A stretch of 64,000 bases of DNA from an uncultured Bacteroidales bacterium (GCA_902760315.1 CACWFV010000002.1:1-64000), one strand, 5' to 3'. Positions 18,266 through 27,844 are shown, counted from the first letter of the stretch. The notes: generated by a model not told the origin, from the sequence alone. Made by a program: numbers and translations.

Positions 18266-19986
18266 TGAAAGACGTAAAGAAAGTACTGCTCCTGGGGTCA
18301 GGAGCATTGAAGATAGGACAGGCTGGCGAGTTCGACTATAGTGGCGCACAGGCATTGAAGGCACTGAAGGAGGAGGGCATCCACTCCGTGCTTATCAACC
18401 CCAACATTGCAACGGTGCAAACCTCGCAAAAAGATAAAGAGGTCAATACGGCTTCACAAGCCGTGGCCGACACCGTGTATTTCCAACCCGTGACGCCTGA
18501 GTTTGTGGAGCGCGTCATCGACAAGGAACGTCCCGACGGCATCCTGCTCAGCTTTGGCGGACAGACGGCCCTGAACTGTGGCGTAGAATTATATAAAAGA
18601 GGTGTACTCGACAAGTATGGCGTCCGTGTGCTGGGCACACCCGTCCAGGCCATCATCGACACGGAAGATCGCGACCTTTTTGTGCGCCGGCTCGACGAAA
18701 TTGGCGTCAACACCATCAAGAGCGAAGCGTGCTCGACAGTGGAGGAGGTGCAACGGGCTGCCCATGCGTTGGGATTTCCCGTCATTCTGCGTGCGGCCTA
18801 CGCCCTTGGCGGACTGGGCAGCGGTTTCTGCGACAACGAAGACGAATTGCTGGCACAGGCTGAAGAGGCGTTCTCGTTCTCGCCACAAGTGCTGGTGGAG
18901 AAGTCGCTGCGCGGCTGGAAGGAGATAGAATACGAGGTGGTGCGCGACCAGTATGACAACTGCATCACCGTCTGCAATATGGAGAACTTCGACCCGCTGG
19001 GCATCCATACTGGCGAGTCCATCGTCGTTGCTCCCAGCCAGACGCTTTCTAACAGCGAATACCACAAACTGCGCACGCTGGCCATCAAGATTATCCGTCA
19101 CATCGGCATCGTGGGCGAGTGTAACGTGCAGTATGCCCTCGACCCCGACTCTGAGGACTACCGCGTCATAGAGGTCAACGCCCGTCTCAGCCGCTCGTCG
19201 GCACTGGCCAGCAAAGCCACGGGCTATCCGCTGGCCTTTGTTGCCGCCAAACTGGGATTGGGCTATGGACTCTTCGAACTGAAGAACGCCGTCACCCAAA
19301 CGACGTCGGCATTCTTTGAACCGGCACTTGACTACGTTGTGGTCAAGATACCACGCTGGGACCTGACCAAGTTCCAAGGGGTAAAGCACGAGTTGGGCTC
19401 AGCCATGAAGAGTGTCGGCGAGGTGATGGCAGTGGGGCGCACCTTTGAGGAGTCACTGCAGAAGGGACTGCGCATGATAGGCCAGGGAATGCACGGATTC
19501 GTAGAAAACCATGAAATCAAAATCAAGGACATTGCTAAAGCCCTGCATGAGCCCACCGACATGCGCATCTTTGTCGTCTCCAAGGCGCTGCAGATAGGCT
19601 ATAGCGTTGACCAGATACATGCGCTGACCAAGATAGACCGCTGGTTCCTGGAAAAGTTGCGCCACCTGGTCTGTGTCGATAGGCAGCTGCACGAGCTGTC
19701 GCACCTGTCAGAGATTTCTCAATGGATGGAGCCCACGGAGTTTACGGAGTACCTGCACTCGCCGGAGGTGTTCACCGTGTTGCGTGCTGCCAAGGTCTAC
19801 GGCTTCTCAGACTTCCAGATAGCGCGTGCCATCGGGCTGGAACGGCGCATGAAGATGGAGCAGGCCGGGCTCACCGTCCGCCAGTGGCGCAAAAGCGTAG
19901 GCATCGTGCCCATCGTCAACCAGATTGACACGCTCGCCGCGGAATATCCTGCCCAGACCAACTACCTCTACCTCTCTTATCTTTAA
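18262..19986 (+). CDS. carB: Carbamoyl-phosphate synthase large subunit, truncated to its N-terminal half
   Basis: The 574-residue product matches the N-terminal half of CarB: the carboxyphosphate ATP-grasp domain ([62 protein letters not shown]) and the oligomerisation domain. It ends at [16 protein letters not shown], exactly where a full CarB of about 1070 residues enters its second ATP-grasp half (normally YLYLTYNG...). The carbamate-phosphorylating half and the allosteric domain are absent, and the next gene starts 36 nt later after a TCAATT repeat tract. Either the second half has been deleted, or it is encoded elsewhere as in split-CarB organisms. Confidence 0.9.
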   Translation: MMKDVKKVLLLGSGALKIGQAGEFDYSGAQALKALKEEGIHSVLINPNIATVQTSQKDKEVNTASQAVADTVYFQPVTPEFVERVIDKERPDGILLSFGGQTALNCGVELYKRGVLDKYGVRVLGTPVQAIIDTEDRDLFVRRLDEIGVNTIKSEACSTVEEVQRAAHALGFPVILRAAYALGGLGSGFCDNEDELLAQAEEAFSFSPQVLVEKSLRGWKEIEYEVVRDQYDNCITVCNMENFDPLGIHTGESIVVAPSQTLSNSEYHKLRTLAIKIIRHIGIVGECNVQYALDPDSEDYRVIEVNARLSRSSALASKATGYPLAFVAAKLGLGYGLFELKNAVTQTTSAFFEPALDYVVVKIPRWDLTKFQGVKHELGSAMKSVGEVMAVGRTFEESLQKGLRMIGQGMHGFVENHEIKIKDIAKALHEPTDMRIFVVSKALQIGYSVDQIHALTKIDRWFLEKLRHLVCVDRQLHELSHLSEISQWMEPTEFTEYLHSPEVFTVLRAAKVYGFSDFQIARAIGLERRMKMEQAGLTVRQWRKSVGIVPIVNQIDTLAAEYPAQTNYLYLSYL

Positions 19987-20017
19987 TTATCAATTGTCAA
20001 TTATCAATTATCAATTA
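19984..20017. repeat. ATTATCAATT-type leader repeat before asnB
   Basis: The gap between truncated carB and asnB is almost entirely iterations of (T)CAATTATCAATTGTCAATTA. Such A/T repeats are common just before start codons in this genome type, and they may have mediated the carB deletion. Confidence 0.6.
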
Positions 20018-20022
20018 ACAAC

Positions 20023-21687
20023 ATGTGTGGAATAGTAGCTATACTGAACGTGAAGGAACAGACGCCTGCGCTACGCGAGAAAGCGCTGAAGATGAGTCAG
20101 AAGATCCGCCATCGCGGACCAGACTGGAGTGGCATCTACTGTGGTGGCTCAGCCATACTCGCCCACGAGCGACTGAGCATTGTCGACCCAGAATCGGGTG
20201 GACAGCCGCTCTACTCGCCTGACCATAAACAGGTGCTGGCCGTCAACGGCGAAATCTATAATCACCAGGAACTGCGTCGCCGCTATGCCGGACAGTACGA
20301 CTTCCTGACGGGCAGCGACTGTGAGGTCATCTTGGCACTCTACCAGGAGAAAGGCATCGACTTTTTCGAGGACCTCAGCGGCATCTTTGCCTTTGTGCTC
20401 TACGACGAGGAGCGCGACGAGTTTCTCATTGCTCGCGACCCCATCGGCGTCATACCTCTTTATATCGGTTATGATGCTGACGGCACTGTCTATGTAGCCA
20501 GTGAACTGAAAGCACTCGAAGGCCAGTGCGAGCGCTACGAGCCCTTCCCGCCGGGTCACTACTACTGGAGTGCTGACCCTGGTATGAAACGCTACTACCG
20601 CCGTGACTGGTTCGACTACGCCGCCGTAAAAGACAACACTGCCAGTGTTGAGGCTATCCACGATGCACTTGAGGGTGCGGTAAAACGCCAGCTGATGAGC
20701 GATGTCCCCTACGGCGTGCTGCTCTCCGGCGGACTTGACAGCAGCGTCATCTCGGCCATTGCCGAGAAGTTCTCTGAACACCGCATCGAAGACGACAGCA
20801 AGACCAAGGCCTACTGGCCCCGCCTGCACTCTTTCGCGGTAGGACTCAAAGGGGCTCCCGACCTGGCCAAGGCCCGGCTGGTAGCCAATCACATCGGCAC
20901 CGTACACCACGAAATCAACTACACCATCCAAGAGGGTCTCGACGCCCTGCGCGACGTCATCTACTTCATCGAGACCTACGACGTCACCACCGTCCGCGCC
21001 TCTACGCCGATGTATCTATTGGCTCGCGTCATCAAGTCGATGGGCATCAAGATGGTACTCTCCGGCGAGGGGGCTGACGAGATCTTCGGAGGCTACCTTT
21101 ACTTCCATAAGGCACCGTCGGCCCGTGACTTCCACGAAGAAACCGTGCGCAAGCTCTCCAAACTATACCTCTACGACTGTCTGCGTGCCAACAAGAGTCT
21201 GTCTGCCTGGGGTGTAGAGGGGCGCGTGCCCTTCCTCGACAAGGAATTCCTCGACGTGGCCATGCGCCTGAACCCCGCTGCCAAGATGTGTCCTGGCACT
21301 ACCATCGAGAAGCAGATTGTGCGCCAGGCCTTTGCAGACCTGCTGCCTGCTGAGGTGGCGTGGCGGCAGAAGGAGCAGTTCTCCGACGGTGTTGGCTATT
21401 CCTGGATTGACACCCTGAAGGCCGTAACGACAGCAGCCGTTTCCGACGAACAGATGGCGCATGCTGCCGAGCGCTTCCCCATCAATCCGCCAAAGAACAA
21501 GGAAGAGTACTACTACCGCAGCATCTTTGCCGAGCACTTCCCTTCTGACTCTGCCGCACGCAGCGTGCCCTCAGAGGCCAGCGTTGCCTGTTCTACGGCC
21601 ATCGCCTTGGAGTGGGATGCCGCCTTCAAAAATATGAATGACCCCTCAGGCCGTGCCGTCAAGGGCGTCCATGAAATGGCGTATTGA
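20023..21687 (+). CDS. asnB: Asparagine synthase B, glutamine-hydrolysing
   Basis: This 554-residue protein begins MCGIVAIL, so Cys2 becomes the N-terminal glutaminase nucleophile. The class II domain shows KIRHRGPDWSGIY and LAVNGEIYNH; the synthetase domain has the pyrophosphatase loop LLSGGLDSSVIS at 233-244 and LSGEGADEIFGGYLYFHKAP. It makes asparagine from aspartate, ATP and glutamine. It is the last gene of the gltB-asnB series and is followed by a perfect palindrome likely to end transcription. Confidence 0.97.
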   Translation: MCGIVAILNVKEQTPALREKALKMSQKIRHRGPDWSGIYCGGSAILAHERLSIVDPESGGQPLYSPDHKQVLAVNGEIYNHQELRRRYAGQYDFLTGSDCEVILALYQEKGIDFFEDLSGIFAFVLYDEERDEFLIARDPIGVIPLYIGYDADGTVYVASELKALEGQCERYEPFPPGHYYWSADPGMKRYYRRDWFDYAAVKDNTASVEAIHDALEGAVKRQLMSDVPYGVLLSGGLDSSVISAIAEKFSEHRIEDDSKTKAYWPRLHSFAVGLKGAPDLAKARLVANHIGTVHHEINYTIQEGLDALRDVIYFIETYDVTTVRASTPMYLLARVIKSMGIKMVLSGEGADEIFGGYLYFHKAPSARDFHEETVRKLSKLYLYDCLRANKSLSAWGVEGRVPFLDKEFLDVAMRLNPAAKMCPGTTIEKQIVRQAFADLLPAEVAWRQKEQFSDGVGYSWIDTLKAVTTAAVSDEQMAHAAERFPINPPKNKEEYYYRSIFAEHFPSDSAARSVPSEASVACSTAIALEWDAAFKNMNDPSGRAVKGVHEMAY

Positions 21688-21703
21688 CGGCAACGACGTT
21701 TCG

Positions 21704-21729
21704 ATGTGGGCGCAAATTTGCGCCCACAT
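21704..21729. terminator. 26-bp perfect palindrome after asnB
   Basis: The sequence 21704-21729, centred on GCGCAAATTTGCGC, is fully self-complementary and begins 16 nt after the asnB stop. The 3' flank is only mildly T-rich. Confidence 0.6.
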
Positions 21730-21793
21730 TCCTTTGCCCCATTGCCGACTCCATGCTTATGATTGTAAGGAAAGTTCCGAATTTGAAATTGTC

Positions 21794-21989
21794 AACTTGT
21801 CAAGTTGTCAAAATGTCAATAAGCGTGGTTTTACTGTTACCTAAAAAATGGGAATTATATTAAATAGTATATATATTATACATAATATATATACTATTTA
21901 TTTTTAGGTGTCTTTTTTTCTAGATACTCCCTAACACACTCAAAATGGCCCTTAATGACATTTTGACAATTTGACAACTTGACAAGTTG
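21794..21989. repeat. Nested inverted repeat, possible MITE-like element
   Basis: Outer arms 21794-21823 (AACTTGTCAAGTTGTCAAAA...) and 21951-21989 are near-perfect reverse complements differing mainly by one extra TTGTCAA heptamer. Middle arms ACCTAAAAA (21839-21847) and TTTTTAGGT (21901-21909) also pair. The core 21861-21900 is a perfect 19-bp-arm palindrome of TA-rich sequence with a 2-nt loop. All three levels share roughly one centre. Confidence 0.75.
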
Positions 21990-22065
21990 CTGGCAAGACA
22001 GGCACACCCGTGTAAGTTTTTCTTACTTTCTACACACGCCACACACACATTTCTTGGCGGAACTC

Positions 22066-22097
22066 TTGACAGTGGGTACCTTTTTTTTGTATCTTTG
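22066..22097 (+). promoter_or_regulatory. Orphan plus-strand promoter
   Basis: TTG (22066-22068), a 21-nt spacer and TATCTTTG (22090-22097) fit the promoter pattern, but no gene follows on this strand; the transcript would run against dsbD. Confidence 0.5.
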
Positions 22098-22103
22098 CAA
22101 TGT

Positions 22104-22218
22104 AAAACGTAACGGCAGGGCGCCAAGCCGTTACCCTGCTACGGAGAGCCGTAACAGGATGAAGCTAAATAGGGGTAATGGAGAGCCTTTTGAGCTGTTG
22201 TCCAGAAAAAAAGGCTCT
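22104..22218 (+). ncRNA. Candidate small RNA antisense to the dsbD 3' region
   Basis: Directly after the orphan promoter lie a GTAACGGC hairpin (22109-22116 with 22127-22134) and a second hairpin with AGAGCCTTTT arms (22182-22191 with 22209-22218). No coding frame is credible. I match it to no known RNA family. Confidence 0.3.
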
Positions 22219-22222
22219 GCCG

Positions 22223-22298
22223 TCATCGGAAAGCAGTGCACCTCACCGTCTGATGCGGTATCATCGGAAAGCAGTGCACCTCACCGCCGGTTGCGGTA
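22223..22298. repeat. 38-bp tandem duplication at the end of dsbD
   Basis: Units 22223-22260 and 22261-22298 share the first 26 bases exactly (TCATCGGAAAGCAGTGCACC...) and differ at 4 of the last 12. The second unit contains the dsbD stop codon and last codons, so the first is a duplicated gene end. Confidence 0.8.
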
Positions 22299-24320
22299 TT
22301 CGGTGAGTCCCTGGCGGAGGAAGTCGATGTAGGCGTCAATGTCCTCGTCGTAGGCACGGCTGCCGGAGAGCAGACGCCCATTGCCGTCGAGCAGTACGTA
22401 GAAGGGCTGGGCATTGGCATGGAAGCGGTGGCTCTGCAGATAGCTCCACTTGGCGCCGATGGTGCGCAGGGTGTGGGTGCCTTGGTCGTCGGTGACCTCG
22501 ATGGGTTCGGCCAGCGGCGTCTTGTCGTCGACGAAGAGGGAGACCAGTACGTAGTCCTTGGTCAGCAGGTCGGCCACACGGGGGTCTGTCCAGACGGCGG
22601 CTTCCATCTTGCGACAGTTGACGCAGCCAAAGCCGGTGAAGTCGACAAAGAGGGGTTTGCCCTCGGCACGGGCAGCAGCCAGACCCTGCTCAAAGTCGGT
22701 AAAGCGGGCCTCGACAACCTTGCTGTTGAGGTTGAAGTCCTGGGTGTTCATGGGGGGAGCAAAGGCGCTGACGGCCTTGCAGGGGGCTCCCCACAGACCG
22801 GGCACCATGTAGACGGCGAAGGCCAGCGACACCAGTCCGCCCATGATGCAGACCACGGGCATGGGGCGCTGCAACTCACCACCCACCTCGTCGCTTCTGA
22901 ACTTGAGCCAGCCGCAGAGATAGGCACCCAGGAGGGCGAAGATGACAATCCACAGCGACAGGAACACCTCACGGTCCAGCAGGTGCCAGCCATAGGCAAG
23001 GTCGGCTACGGAGAGGAACTTCAGGGCGAAGGCCAGTTCGATGAATCCCAGCACTATCTTCAGCGTGTTCATCCACGAGCCTGACTTCGGGGTCTGCTTG
23101 AGCCACGAGGGGAAGAGGGCAAAGAGCGTAAAGGGCAGCGCTAAGGCTACGGCAAAGCCCAGCATGCCGAGGGCGGGTGCCAGCCAGTTGCCGCTGGTGG
23201 TGGTCTCTACGAGCAGCAGTCCGATGATGGGTGCCGTGCAGGAGAAGGATACTAGGACGAGGGTGAAGGCCATGAGGAAGATGCTGATGAGTCCGGTGGT
23301 CTCGGAGGCTTTGCTGTCGACGGCGTTGGCCCATCCCTCCGGCAGGCGTATCTCAAACCAGCCGAAGAACGACAGGGCAAAGACGACGAGCAGCAGGAAG
23401 AGCACGACGTTGAAGACAGCATTGGTGGACATGGCGTTGAGCGTGTCGGAACCGAACAGGGCGGTGACGAGCAGTCCCAGTGCCAAGTAGATGACGATGA
23501 TGCTGCCACCATAGGTCAGGGCATCGCGGATGCCTTTGCGCTTATCGCTCTTGGCACGCTTCAGGAAGAAGCTGACGGTCATGGGAATGATGGGCCAGAT
23601 GCAGGGCATGAGGACGGCCAGCAGACCGCCAACGAAGCCCATCAGCAGGATGTAGAGCAGGGAGTGGTCTGTCACCTTGTCGGCAGACGTCAGCAGGTCG
23701 TCGTCCTGGGGTGCGGCAAGTGTGGCAAAGTCGGAGGCTGCGGCGCTCGCGACGGAGTCTGCGGGGACTGGTGTCGGGGCGGCAGCGGCGGTGTCTGGTG
23801 TGGCTGTCGGTTCTGTAGCGGTTTGCTGGGCTGTGGCTGCTTCTGTTGCGCTCTGGGCTTCGGCAGGTTTAGCCGTTCCCTCGGTTTTGAACGCAACCTC
23901 AGTGGGTGGTAGGCACATCTCGTCGTTGCAGGCACCATACTCCAGGTAGCAGTCTATGGTGTAGTGGGGCTTGGTGAAACGTACGCGCTGCACGAACTGG
24001 GCTTGCCGCTCGAAGAAGCGCAACTCCATGCCGAACATCTTGTCGAACTGCTTGGTGACATGGCCGCGGGGCGTCAGTTTACCAACGGTCTCGACGCCTT
24101 CCATCTTCACCGTATTGAAGGTGGCAGAGATGGGGCCGTCGTCGCCCATCTCGGTGGAATAGACATGCCAGCCCTCGTCAATGGTAGCGGTAAACACGAT
24201 TTCGCCTTCACCCCCCTTCAGTTGTTTGAGCTGAGAGGTGAAACGCACGGGGTTCACAATCTGTCCCTGGGCAATGAGTGCCAACAGGAGGAATTGGAAA
24301 AAGGTAATAAGTCGTTTCAT
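22281..24320 (-). CDS. dsbD: Thiol:disulfide interchange protein DsbD family
   Basis: The 679-residue protein has the three-part DsbD layout. After a signal peptide (MKRLITFFQFLLLALIAQG) comes the periplasmic alpha domain (to about 155, with CYLEYGACNDEMCLPP). A low-complexity Ala/Thr/Pro linker follows, then a hydrophobic CcdA-like core of about eight membrane segments (MPCIWPIIPMTVSFF; FSCTAPIIG), then a thioredoxin-like domain with C566-C569 in GFGCVNCRKMEAAVW. It carries electrons from cytoplasmic thioredoxin to periplasmic thiols. It follows the nitroreductase gene by 22 nt and is probably co-transcribed. A 38-bp duplication overlaps its stop. Confidence 0.93.
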   Translation of the reverse strand: MKRLITFFQFLLLALIAQGQIVNPVRFTSQLKQLKGGEGEIVFTATIDEGWHVYSTEMGDDGPISATFNTVKMEGVETVGKLTPRGHVTKQFDKMFGMELRFFERQAQFVQRVRFTKPHYTIDCYLEYGACNDEMCLPPTEVAFKTEGTAKPAEAQSATEAATAQQTATEPTATPDTAAAAPTPVPADSVASAAASDFATLAAPQDDDLLTSADKVTDHSLLYILLMGFVGGLLAVLMPCIWPIIPMTVSFFLKRAKSDKRKGIRDALTYGGSIIVIYLALGLLVTALFGSDTLNAMSTNAVFNVVLFLLLVVFALSFFGWFEIRLPEGWANAVDSKASETTGLISIFLMAFTLVLVSFSCTAPIIGLLLVETTTSGNWLAPALGMLGFAVALALPFTLFALFPSWLKQTPKSGSWMNTLKIVLGFIELAFALKFLSVADLAYGWHLLDREVFLSLWIVIFALLGAYLCGWLKFRSDEVGGELQRPMPVVCIMGGLVSLAFAVYMVPGLWGAPCKAVSAFAPPMNTQDFNLNSKVVEARFTDFEQGLAAARAEGKPLFVDFTGFGCVNCRKMEAAVWTDPRVADLLTKDYVLVSLFVDDKTPLAEPIEVTDDQGTHTLRTIGAKWSYLQSHRFHANAQPFYVLLDGNGRLLSGSRAYDEDIDAYIDFLRQGLTEYRNRR

Positions 24321-24342
24321 TTTTGTGATGTTTTCTTAACGG

Positions 24343-25083
24343 TTACATGATAAAACCCTGCCGGCGCAACGTCTCCAGCAGTGTGGCTGACATGGCCTCG
24401 TTGTCCTGCTTGGTGTAGCGGATGTCAGTAAAAATCTGGGCCAGCGTCTCTTTGTGGTTCAGCTCGCAGAAGTGGCGGTTCTCTTCCAACTGTTCCTTGT
24501 GACGGTAATAGGTGTCGATGTCAGCAGGGCTGTAGTCGTGGTAGGTCTCGCTGTGTACGAAACTCTCCACGGGCAGACGGTCAGACTGTGCGGGAGCCTC
24601 GGCAGGCCAGCCTACGGTGAGCGTGGCAACGGGCATCACCAGACGGGGCAGCTGCAGCATGTCGATAATCTGTTGGGGCTGATAGACGGTGGTGCCCAGA
24701 TAGCAGTAGCCCAGCCCCTCTTCGTCCATGAGGTTGCAGAGTGTCTGTGTAAAGAGTAGGGCGTCGATGGCCGCATTCTGGAAGGAGAGAAAGTTATCGT
24801 AGCCCGGCTGTGCCTGGCGCTCTTCGCACCAGCGCGTGGTGCGGTGGAAGTCGGCACAGATGGTTAGTACCACGGGAGCCTCGGTGACCATGGGTTGGTT
24901 GAAATGGGCTGGAGCCAGCCGCTGCTTCATCTGCTCGTCGCGAGTGACGACAACGGAGTAGAGCTGCAGATTGCCCATGGTCTGTGTGCGACTGGCTTCG
25001 CTGAAGAGGCGGTTCAGCAGCGCCTCGCTGACGGGCTGGGCGCTATATTTGCGTATGGTACGTCGTGTCATCAAGTTTTTCAT
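24343..25083 (-). CDS. Nitroreductase family oxidoreductase
   Basis: This 246-residue flavoprotein has the nitroreductase start MKNLMTRRTIRKYSAQPV (FMN contact RxxRxY), the NLQLYSVVVTRDEQMKQRL region and ALLFTQTLCNLMDEEGLGYCYLGTTVYQP. The length and order of blocks point to the NfsA/FRP-like NAD(P)H-dependent group that reduces flavins, quinones or nitro compounds in the cytoplasm. The physiological substrate cannot be told. It has its own promoter at 25088-25119 and precedes dsbD, so a joint role in redox stress is possible. Confidence 0.88.
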   Translation of the reverse strand: MKNLMTRRTIRKYSAQPVSEALLNRLFSEASRTQTMGNLQLYSVVVTRDEQMKQRLAPAHFNQPMVTEAPVVLTICADFHRTTRWCEERQAQPGYDNFLSFQNAAIDALLFTQTLCNLMDEEGLGYCYLGTTVYQPQQIIDMLQLPRLVMPVATLTVGWPAEAPAQSDRLPVESFVHSETYHDYSPADIDTYYRHKEQLEENRHFCELNHKETLAQIFTDIRYTKQDNEAMSATLLETLRRQGFIM

Positions 25084-25087
25084 GCTG

Positions 25088-25119
25088 CAAAATTACGAAA
25101 TTAGTGAGAGAAATACAAA
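25088..25119 (-). promoter_or_regulatory. Promoter of nitroreductase-dsbD
   Basis: On the minus strand TTTG (25116-25119), a 20-nt spacer and TAATTTTG (25088-25095). The -7 element ends only 4 nt before the ATG at 25083, so the message is essentially leaderless. Confidence 0.65.
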
Positions 25120-25167
25120 AGATATCGGGTTTTATTTATGTTACCCCCCCTGATTTCTGTGCTGTTG

Positions 25168-25620
25168 TCAGATAAACAGTTGGGCACCGTAGATGAGCAC
25201 TACATAGCGTAAGAATTTTCCGATGGCTATGCTGGTCAGCGAAATGGGGATGTTGGCCCGCATGAGTCCGAGGACAATGGTGATGGCTGAGCCGAGAATG
25301 GGCAGGAAAGCAAAGAATCCCATCCACGCTCCGTGGCCGGCCATGAAGCGGGTGGCCTTGTCGAGGTCCTGCTGCTTGACGTGCAGGTATTGCTCTATCC
25401 ACTCTATTCTGCCTTGTCGCCCTACGAAGTAGTTGAACATGCCGCCGGCTACGTTGCCGATGGTGCCATAGACGATGAGGCCCCACGGGTCGAGTCCGGC
25501 AGCCAGCAGTCCTGTCATCACCGCCTCGCTGGAGAAAGGAAAGAAGGAACCGGCAATGAAGGCCGTCAGCAGCATGCCCCAATAGCCGTAGCTGATCAGC
25601 AGAGAGATGAGAAAGTCCAT
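25168..25620 (-). CDS. DedA/YqaA-type small membrane protein
   Basis: This 150-residue integral membrane protein has four or five hydrophobic segments and the SNARE-associated/DedA-type motifs FIAGSFFPFSSEAVMTGLLAAG and GTIGNVAGGMFNYFVGRQGR, then FFAFLPILGSAITIVLGLMRANI. Larger DedA proteins are thought to help lipid-carrier flipping; this short form is closer to YqaA. Its start overlaps the end of the upstream membrane protein by 25 nt, and it is the last gene of the operon that begins with the rRNA methyltransferase. Confidence 0.85.
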   Translation of the reverse strand: MDFLISLLISYGYWGMLLTAFIAGSFFPFSSEAVMTGLLAAGLDPWGLIVYGTIGNVAGGMFNYFVGRQGRIEWIEQYLHVKQQDLDKATRFMAGHGAWMGFFAFLPILGSAITIVLGLMRANIPISLTSIAIGKFLRYVVLIYGAQLFI

Positions 25621-26555
25621 AGATTATAAATGGTGAGCAGCAGTGTGACTGCGCTAAACAGCAGGAAGGTGAGATTGGTCTGCCTGGTGGAGGTCAGCGC
25701 AACGAAATGGGCTGCCAGTGGCGAAGTGTTGATAATCATGACGAGCAACATGGCGTTGAAATGCTGGGGCTGGAGCAGCAGTAACAACAGAGCCGCCAGG
25801 TTCATCCAGATGAAGAAGGCGAAATACATGCGGGTTCGTATCTTGTCCTGATAGCTCTTGCGAATGAAGTGGACACCACCAATGACGGCTGTCAGGATGA
25901 CCAGGGCCAGCGTGAGCTTCTGGCTGGTGGTGACGCCATAGAAGTTGAAGGGCTCGCTGAAGTGGACCAATGCCGAGAAATGGTCGAGGGCCGGTGTAAA
26001 GTCTTGCCGGTAGGCGAGCCATACGCTGCCAAACCAATAGGGCGTAAACAGCCCCAATAGCGATGCTAACCAGGTGCGCCAGGACATGGACATGATGTTG
26101 GTGAACATGAGTATCCATAGAAGCGGCAGAAAGAAAAGCACATGGACATAGGCCACCGATGCCAGTCCGAAGCAGAGGAAGGCGTAGTAGGTGGGGCCGG
26201 CGGCTTCCTTGTCCTGATAGGTGGTAAAGAGCAGCAGTAGGAAGGCTGCCAGACATGTCATGGTGATGTCTTCGCGTAATGCAGGGAACAGAAAACAAGC
26301 ACACGCCGTCAACGCCAGGAAGACGCTGCTCACCATGCGTGAGGAGATGCGCAGCAGGGCATTGACATTGTTGAGCTCAACCATGAGGTAGGTTGTCACG
26401 ACGTAACAACCCAATTGCCACCACCAGCCGTTGTTCAGCATACCACACAAGAGCCACACCGCCAATGCGTAGGCGGCAGTGGCGGGTAGGGCCGTCTTGC
26501 TTTCGGCAATCCTGTTCTGAAGTAGTTTTTTCACCTCTACACTCTCAACTGTCAA
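25596..26555 (-). CDS. Polytopic membrane protein of unknown function (Bacteroidota family)
   Basis: The product is strongly hydrophobic, with about nine membrane segments, for example YALAVWLLCGMLNNGWWWQ, FLCFGLASVAYVHVLFFLP and LLTIYNLW. The track start at 26555 is a TTG inside a GTCAACTGTCAA-type leader repeat; a GTG at 26534 giving MKKLLQNRIAESK looks a more natural start. I recognise it only as a conserved Bacteroidota protein commonly beside purD, possibly of the DUF6427 type; no function can be named. It follows purD with almost no gap and overlaps the DedA-type gene. Confidence 0.75.
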   Translation of the reverse strand: MTVESVEVKKLLQNRIAESKTALPATAAYALAVWLLCGMLNNGWWWQLGCYVVTTYLMVELNNVNALLRISSRMVSSVFLALTACACFLFPALREDITMTCLAAFLLLLFTTYQDKEAAGPTYYAFLCFGLASVAYVHVLFFLPLLWILMFTNIMSMSWRTWLASLLGLFTPYWFGSVWLAYRQDFTPALDHFSALVHFSEPFNFYGVTTSQKLTLALVILTAVIGGVHFIRKSYQDKIRTRMYFAFFIWMNLAALLLLLLQPQHFNAMLLVMIINTSPLAAHFVALTSTRQTNLTFLLFSAVTLLLTIYNLWTFSSLC

Positions 26556-26557
26556 CT

Positions 26558-27844
26558 CTACAAGTCTGCTCCGATGTCGCGGCGGAAGTACTTGTCGGTG
26601 AACTGAATTTTCTGAGCCTCGGTGAACGACTTCTGCAGGGCTTCGGCCTTGTCGGTGCCGTAGGACGACACAGCAATGACACGGCCACCGTTGGTAACCA
26701 CCTGACCCTCCTTCAGTGCGGTACCGGCATGGAAGACGATGCTGCCCTCCACTTGGTCAATGCCGCTGATGGGGTAGCCCTTTTGGTAGGCTTCCGGATA
26801 GCCTCCGCTGACCAGCATGACGCAGACGGCAGCACGCTCGTCGAAGACGGCAGGATGCTGGTCGAGATTGCCGGCAGCAACACCCTTGAAGAGGTCTACG
26901 ATGTCTGACTTCAGGCGCAGCATGACGGTTTCCGTTTCGGGGTCACCCATGCGGCAGTTGTATTCGATGACGTAAGGCTCTGGCTGACCTGTCGGCGTAT
27001 TGGTGCGGTTGATGAGTCCGAAGAAGATGAAGCCCTTGTAGTCTATGCCGTCAGCTTTCAGTCCCTCCACCGTGGGGCGTACGATGCGCTCTTCCACCTT
27101 CTGCATCCACTCCTTGGTGGCGAAGGGTACAGGCGACACGCTGCCCATGCCTCCGGTGTTAAGACCGGTGTCGTGCTCGCCGATGCGCTTATAGTCTTTG
27201 GCCTCAGGCAGTATCTGGTAGTGGTCGCCATCGGTGAGTATGAAGACGCTGCACTCGATGCCGCTCATAAACTCCTCGATAACCACCCGGCTGCTGGCAT
27301 TGCCGAACATGCCGCCCAGCATCTCCTGCAGTTCCTGCTTGGCCTCGGCGAGTGTGGGCAGGATGAGCACGCCCTTGCCGGCACATAGTCCGTCGGCTTT
27401 CAGCACGTAGGGTGGCTGAAGCGTCTCCAGGAAGGCTAACCCTTCCTGCAGGTGCTCGCCGTCGAAGGTCTCGTAGCGTGCTGTGGGAATGTGGTGGCGC
27501 ATCATGAACGACTTGGCAAAGTCTTTGGAGCCTTCCAGTACGGCACCGGCCTTGGACGGACCGATGACGGGGATGCGCTTGGTACGCTCGTCGGCCTTCA
27601 TGTCGTCATAGATTCCTTTTACCAGTGGGTCTTCGGGTCCCACCACCACCATGTCTATCTGTTGCTCCACGCAGAACTGTTTGATGGCCTCGAAGTCGTC
27701 GGCCTTCATCGCTACGTTCTTTCCGCAGTTGCCGGTACCGGCGTTGCCCGGTGCGATAAACAATTGCTCACATTTCTTACTCTGTGAAATCTTCCATGCC
27801 AGTGCGTGCTCACGGCCGCCGCTGCCTAACAATAATATTCTCAT
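26558..27844 (-). CDS. purD: Phosphoribosylamine-glycine ligase
   Basis: From the ATG at 27844 ([18 protein letters not shown]) the protein has 428 residues, standard for PurD. It is an ATP-grasp enzyme joining phosphoribosylamine to glycine in purine synthesis. Visible blocks are [38 protein letters not shown] and [19 protein letters not shown] FFGLINRTN with [18 protein letters not shown]. It lies 41 nt after serB in the long minus-strand operon. The longer open frame upstream of the ATG is a shadow of serB. Confidence 0.96.
   Translation of the reverse strand: MRILLLGSGGREHALAWKISQSKKCEQLFIAPGNAGTGNCGKNVAMKADDFEAIKQFCVEQQIDMVVVGPEDPLVKGIYDDMKADERTKRIPVIGPSKAGAVLEGSKDFAKSFMMRHHIPTARYETFDGEHLQEGLAFLETLQPPYVLKADGLCAGKGVLILPTLAEAKQELQEMLGGMFGNASSRVVIEEFMSGIECSVFILTDGDHYQILPEAKDYKRIGEHDTGLNTGGMGSVSPVPFATKEWMQKVEERIVRPTVEGLKADGIDYKGFIFFGLINRTNTPTGQPEPYVIEYNCRMGDPETETVMLRLKSDIVDLFKGVAAGNLDQHPAVFDERAAVCVMLVSGGYPEAYQKGYPISGIDQVEGSIVFHAGTALKEGQVVTNGGRVIAVSSYGTDKAEALQKSFTEAQKIQFTDKYFRRDIGADL

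Larger units (their letters stand above)
21688..22280. other. 593-bp gene-free spacer rich in palindromes and repeats
   Basis: No credible coding frame exists between asnB and dsbD. The spacer holds, in order, the asnB palindrome, a nested 200-bp inverted-repeat structure (21794-21989), a good plus-strand promoter (22066-22097) followed by two hairpins, and a 38-bp tandem duplication that runs into the dsbD stop codon. Confidence 0.75.
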
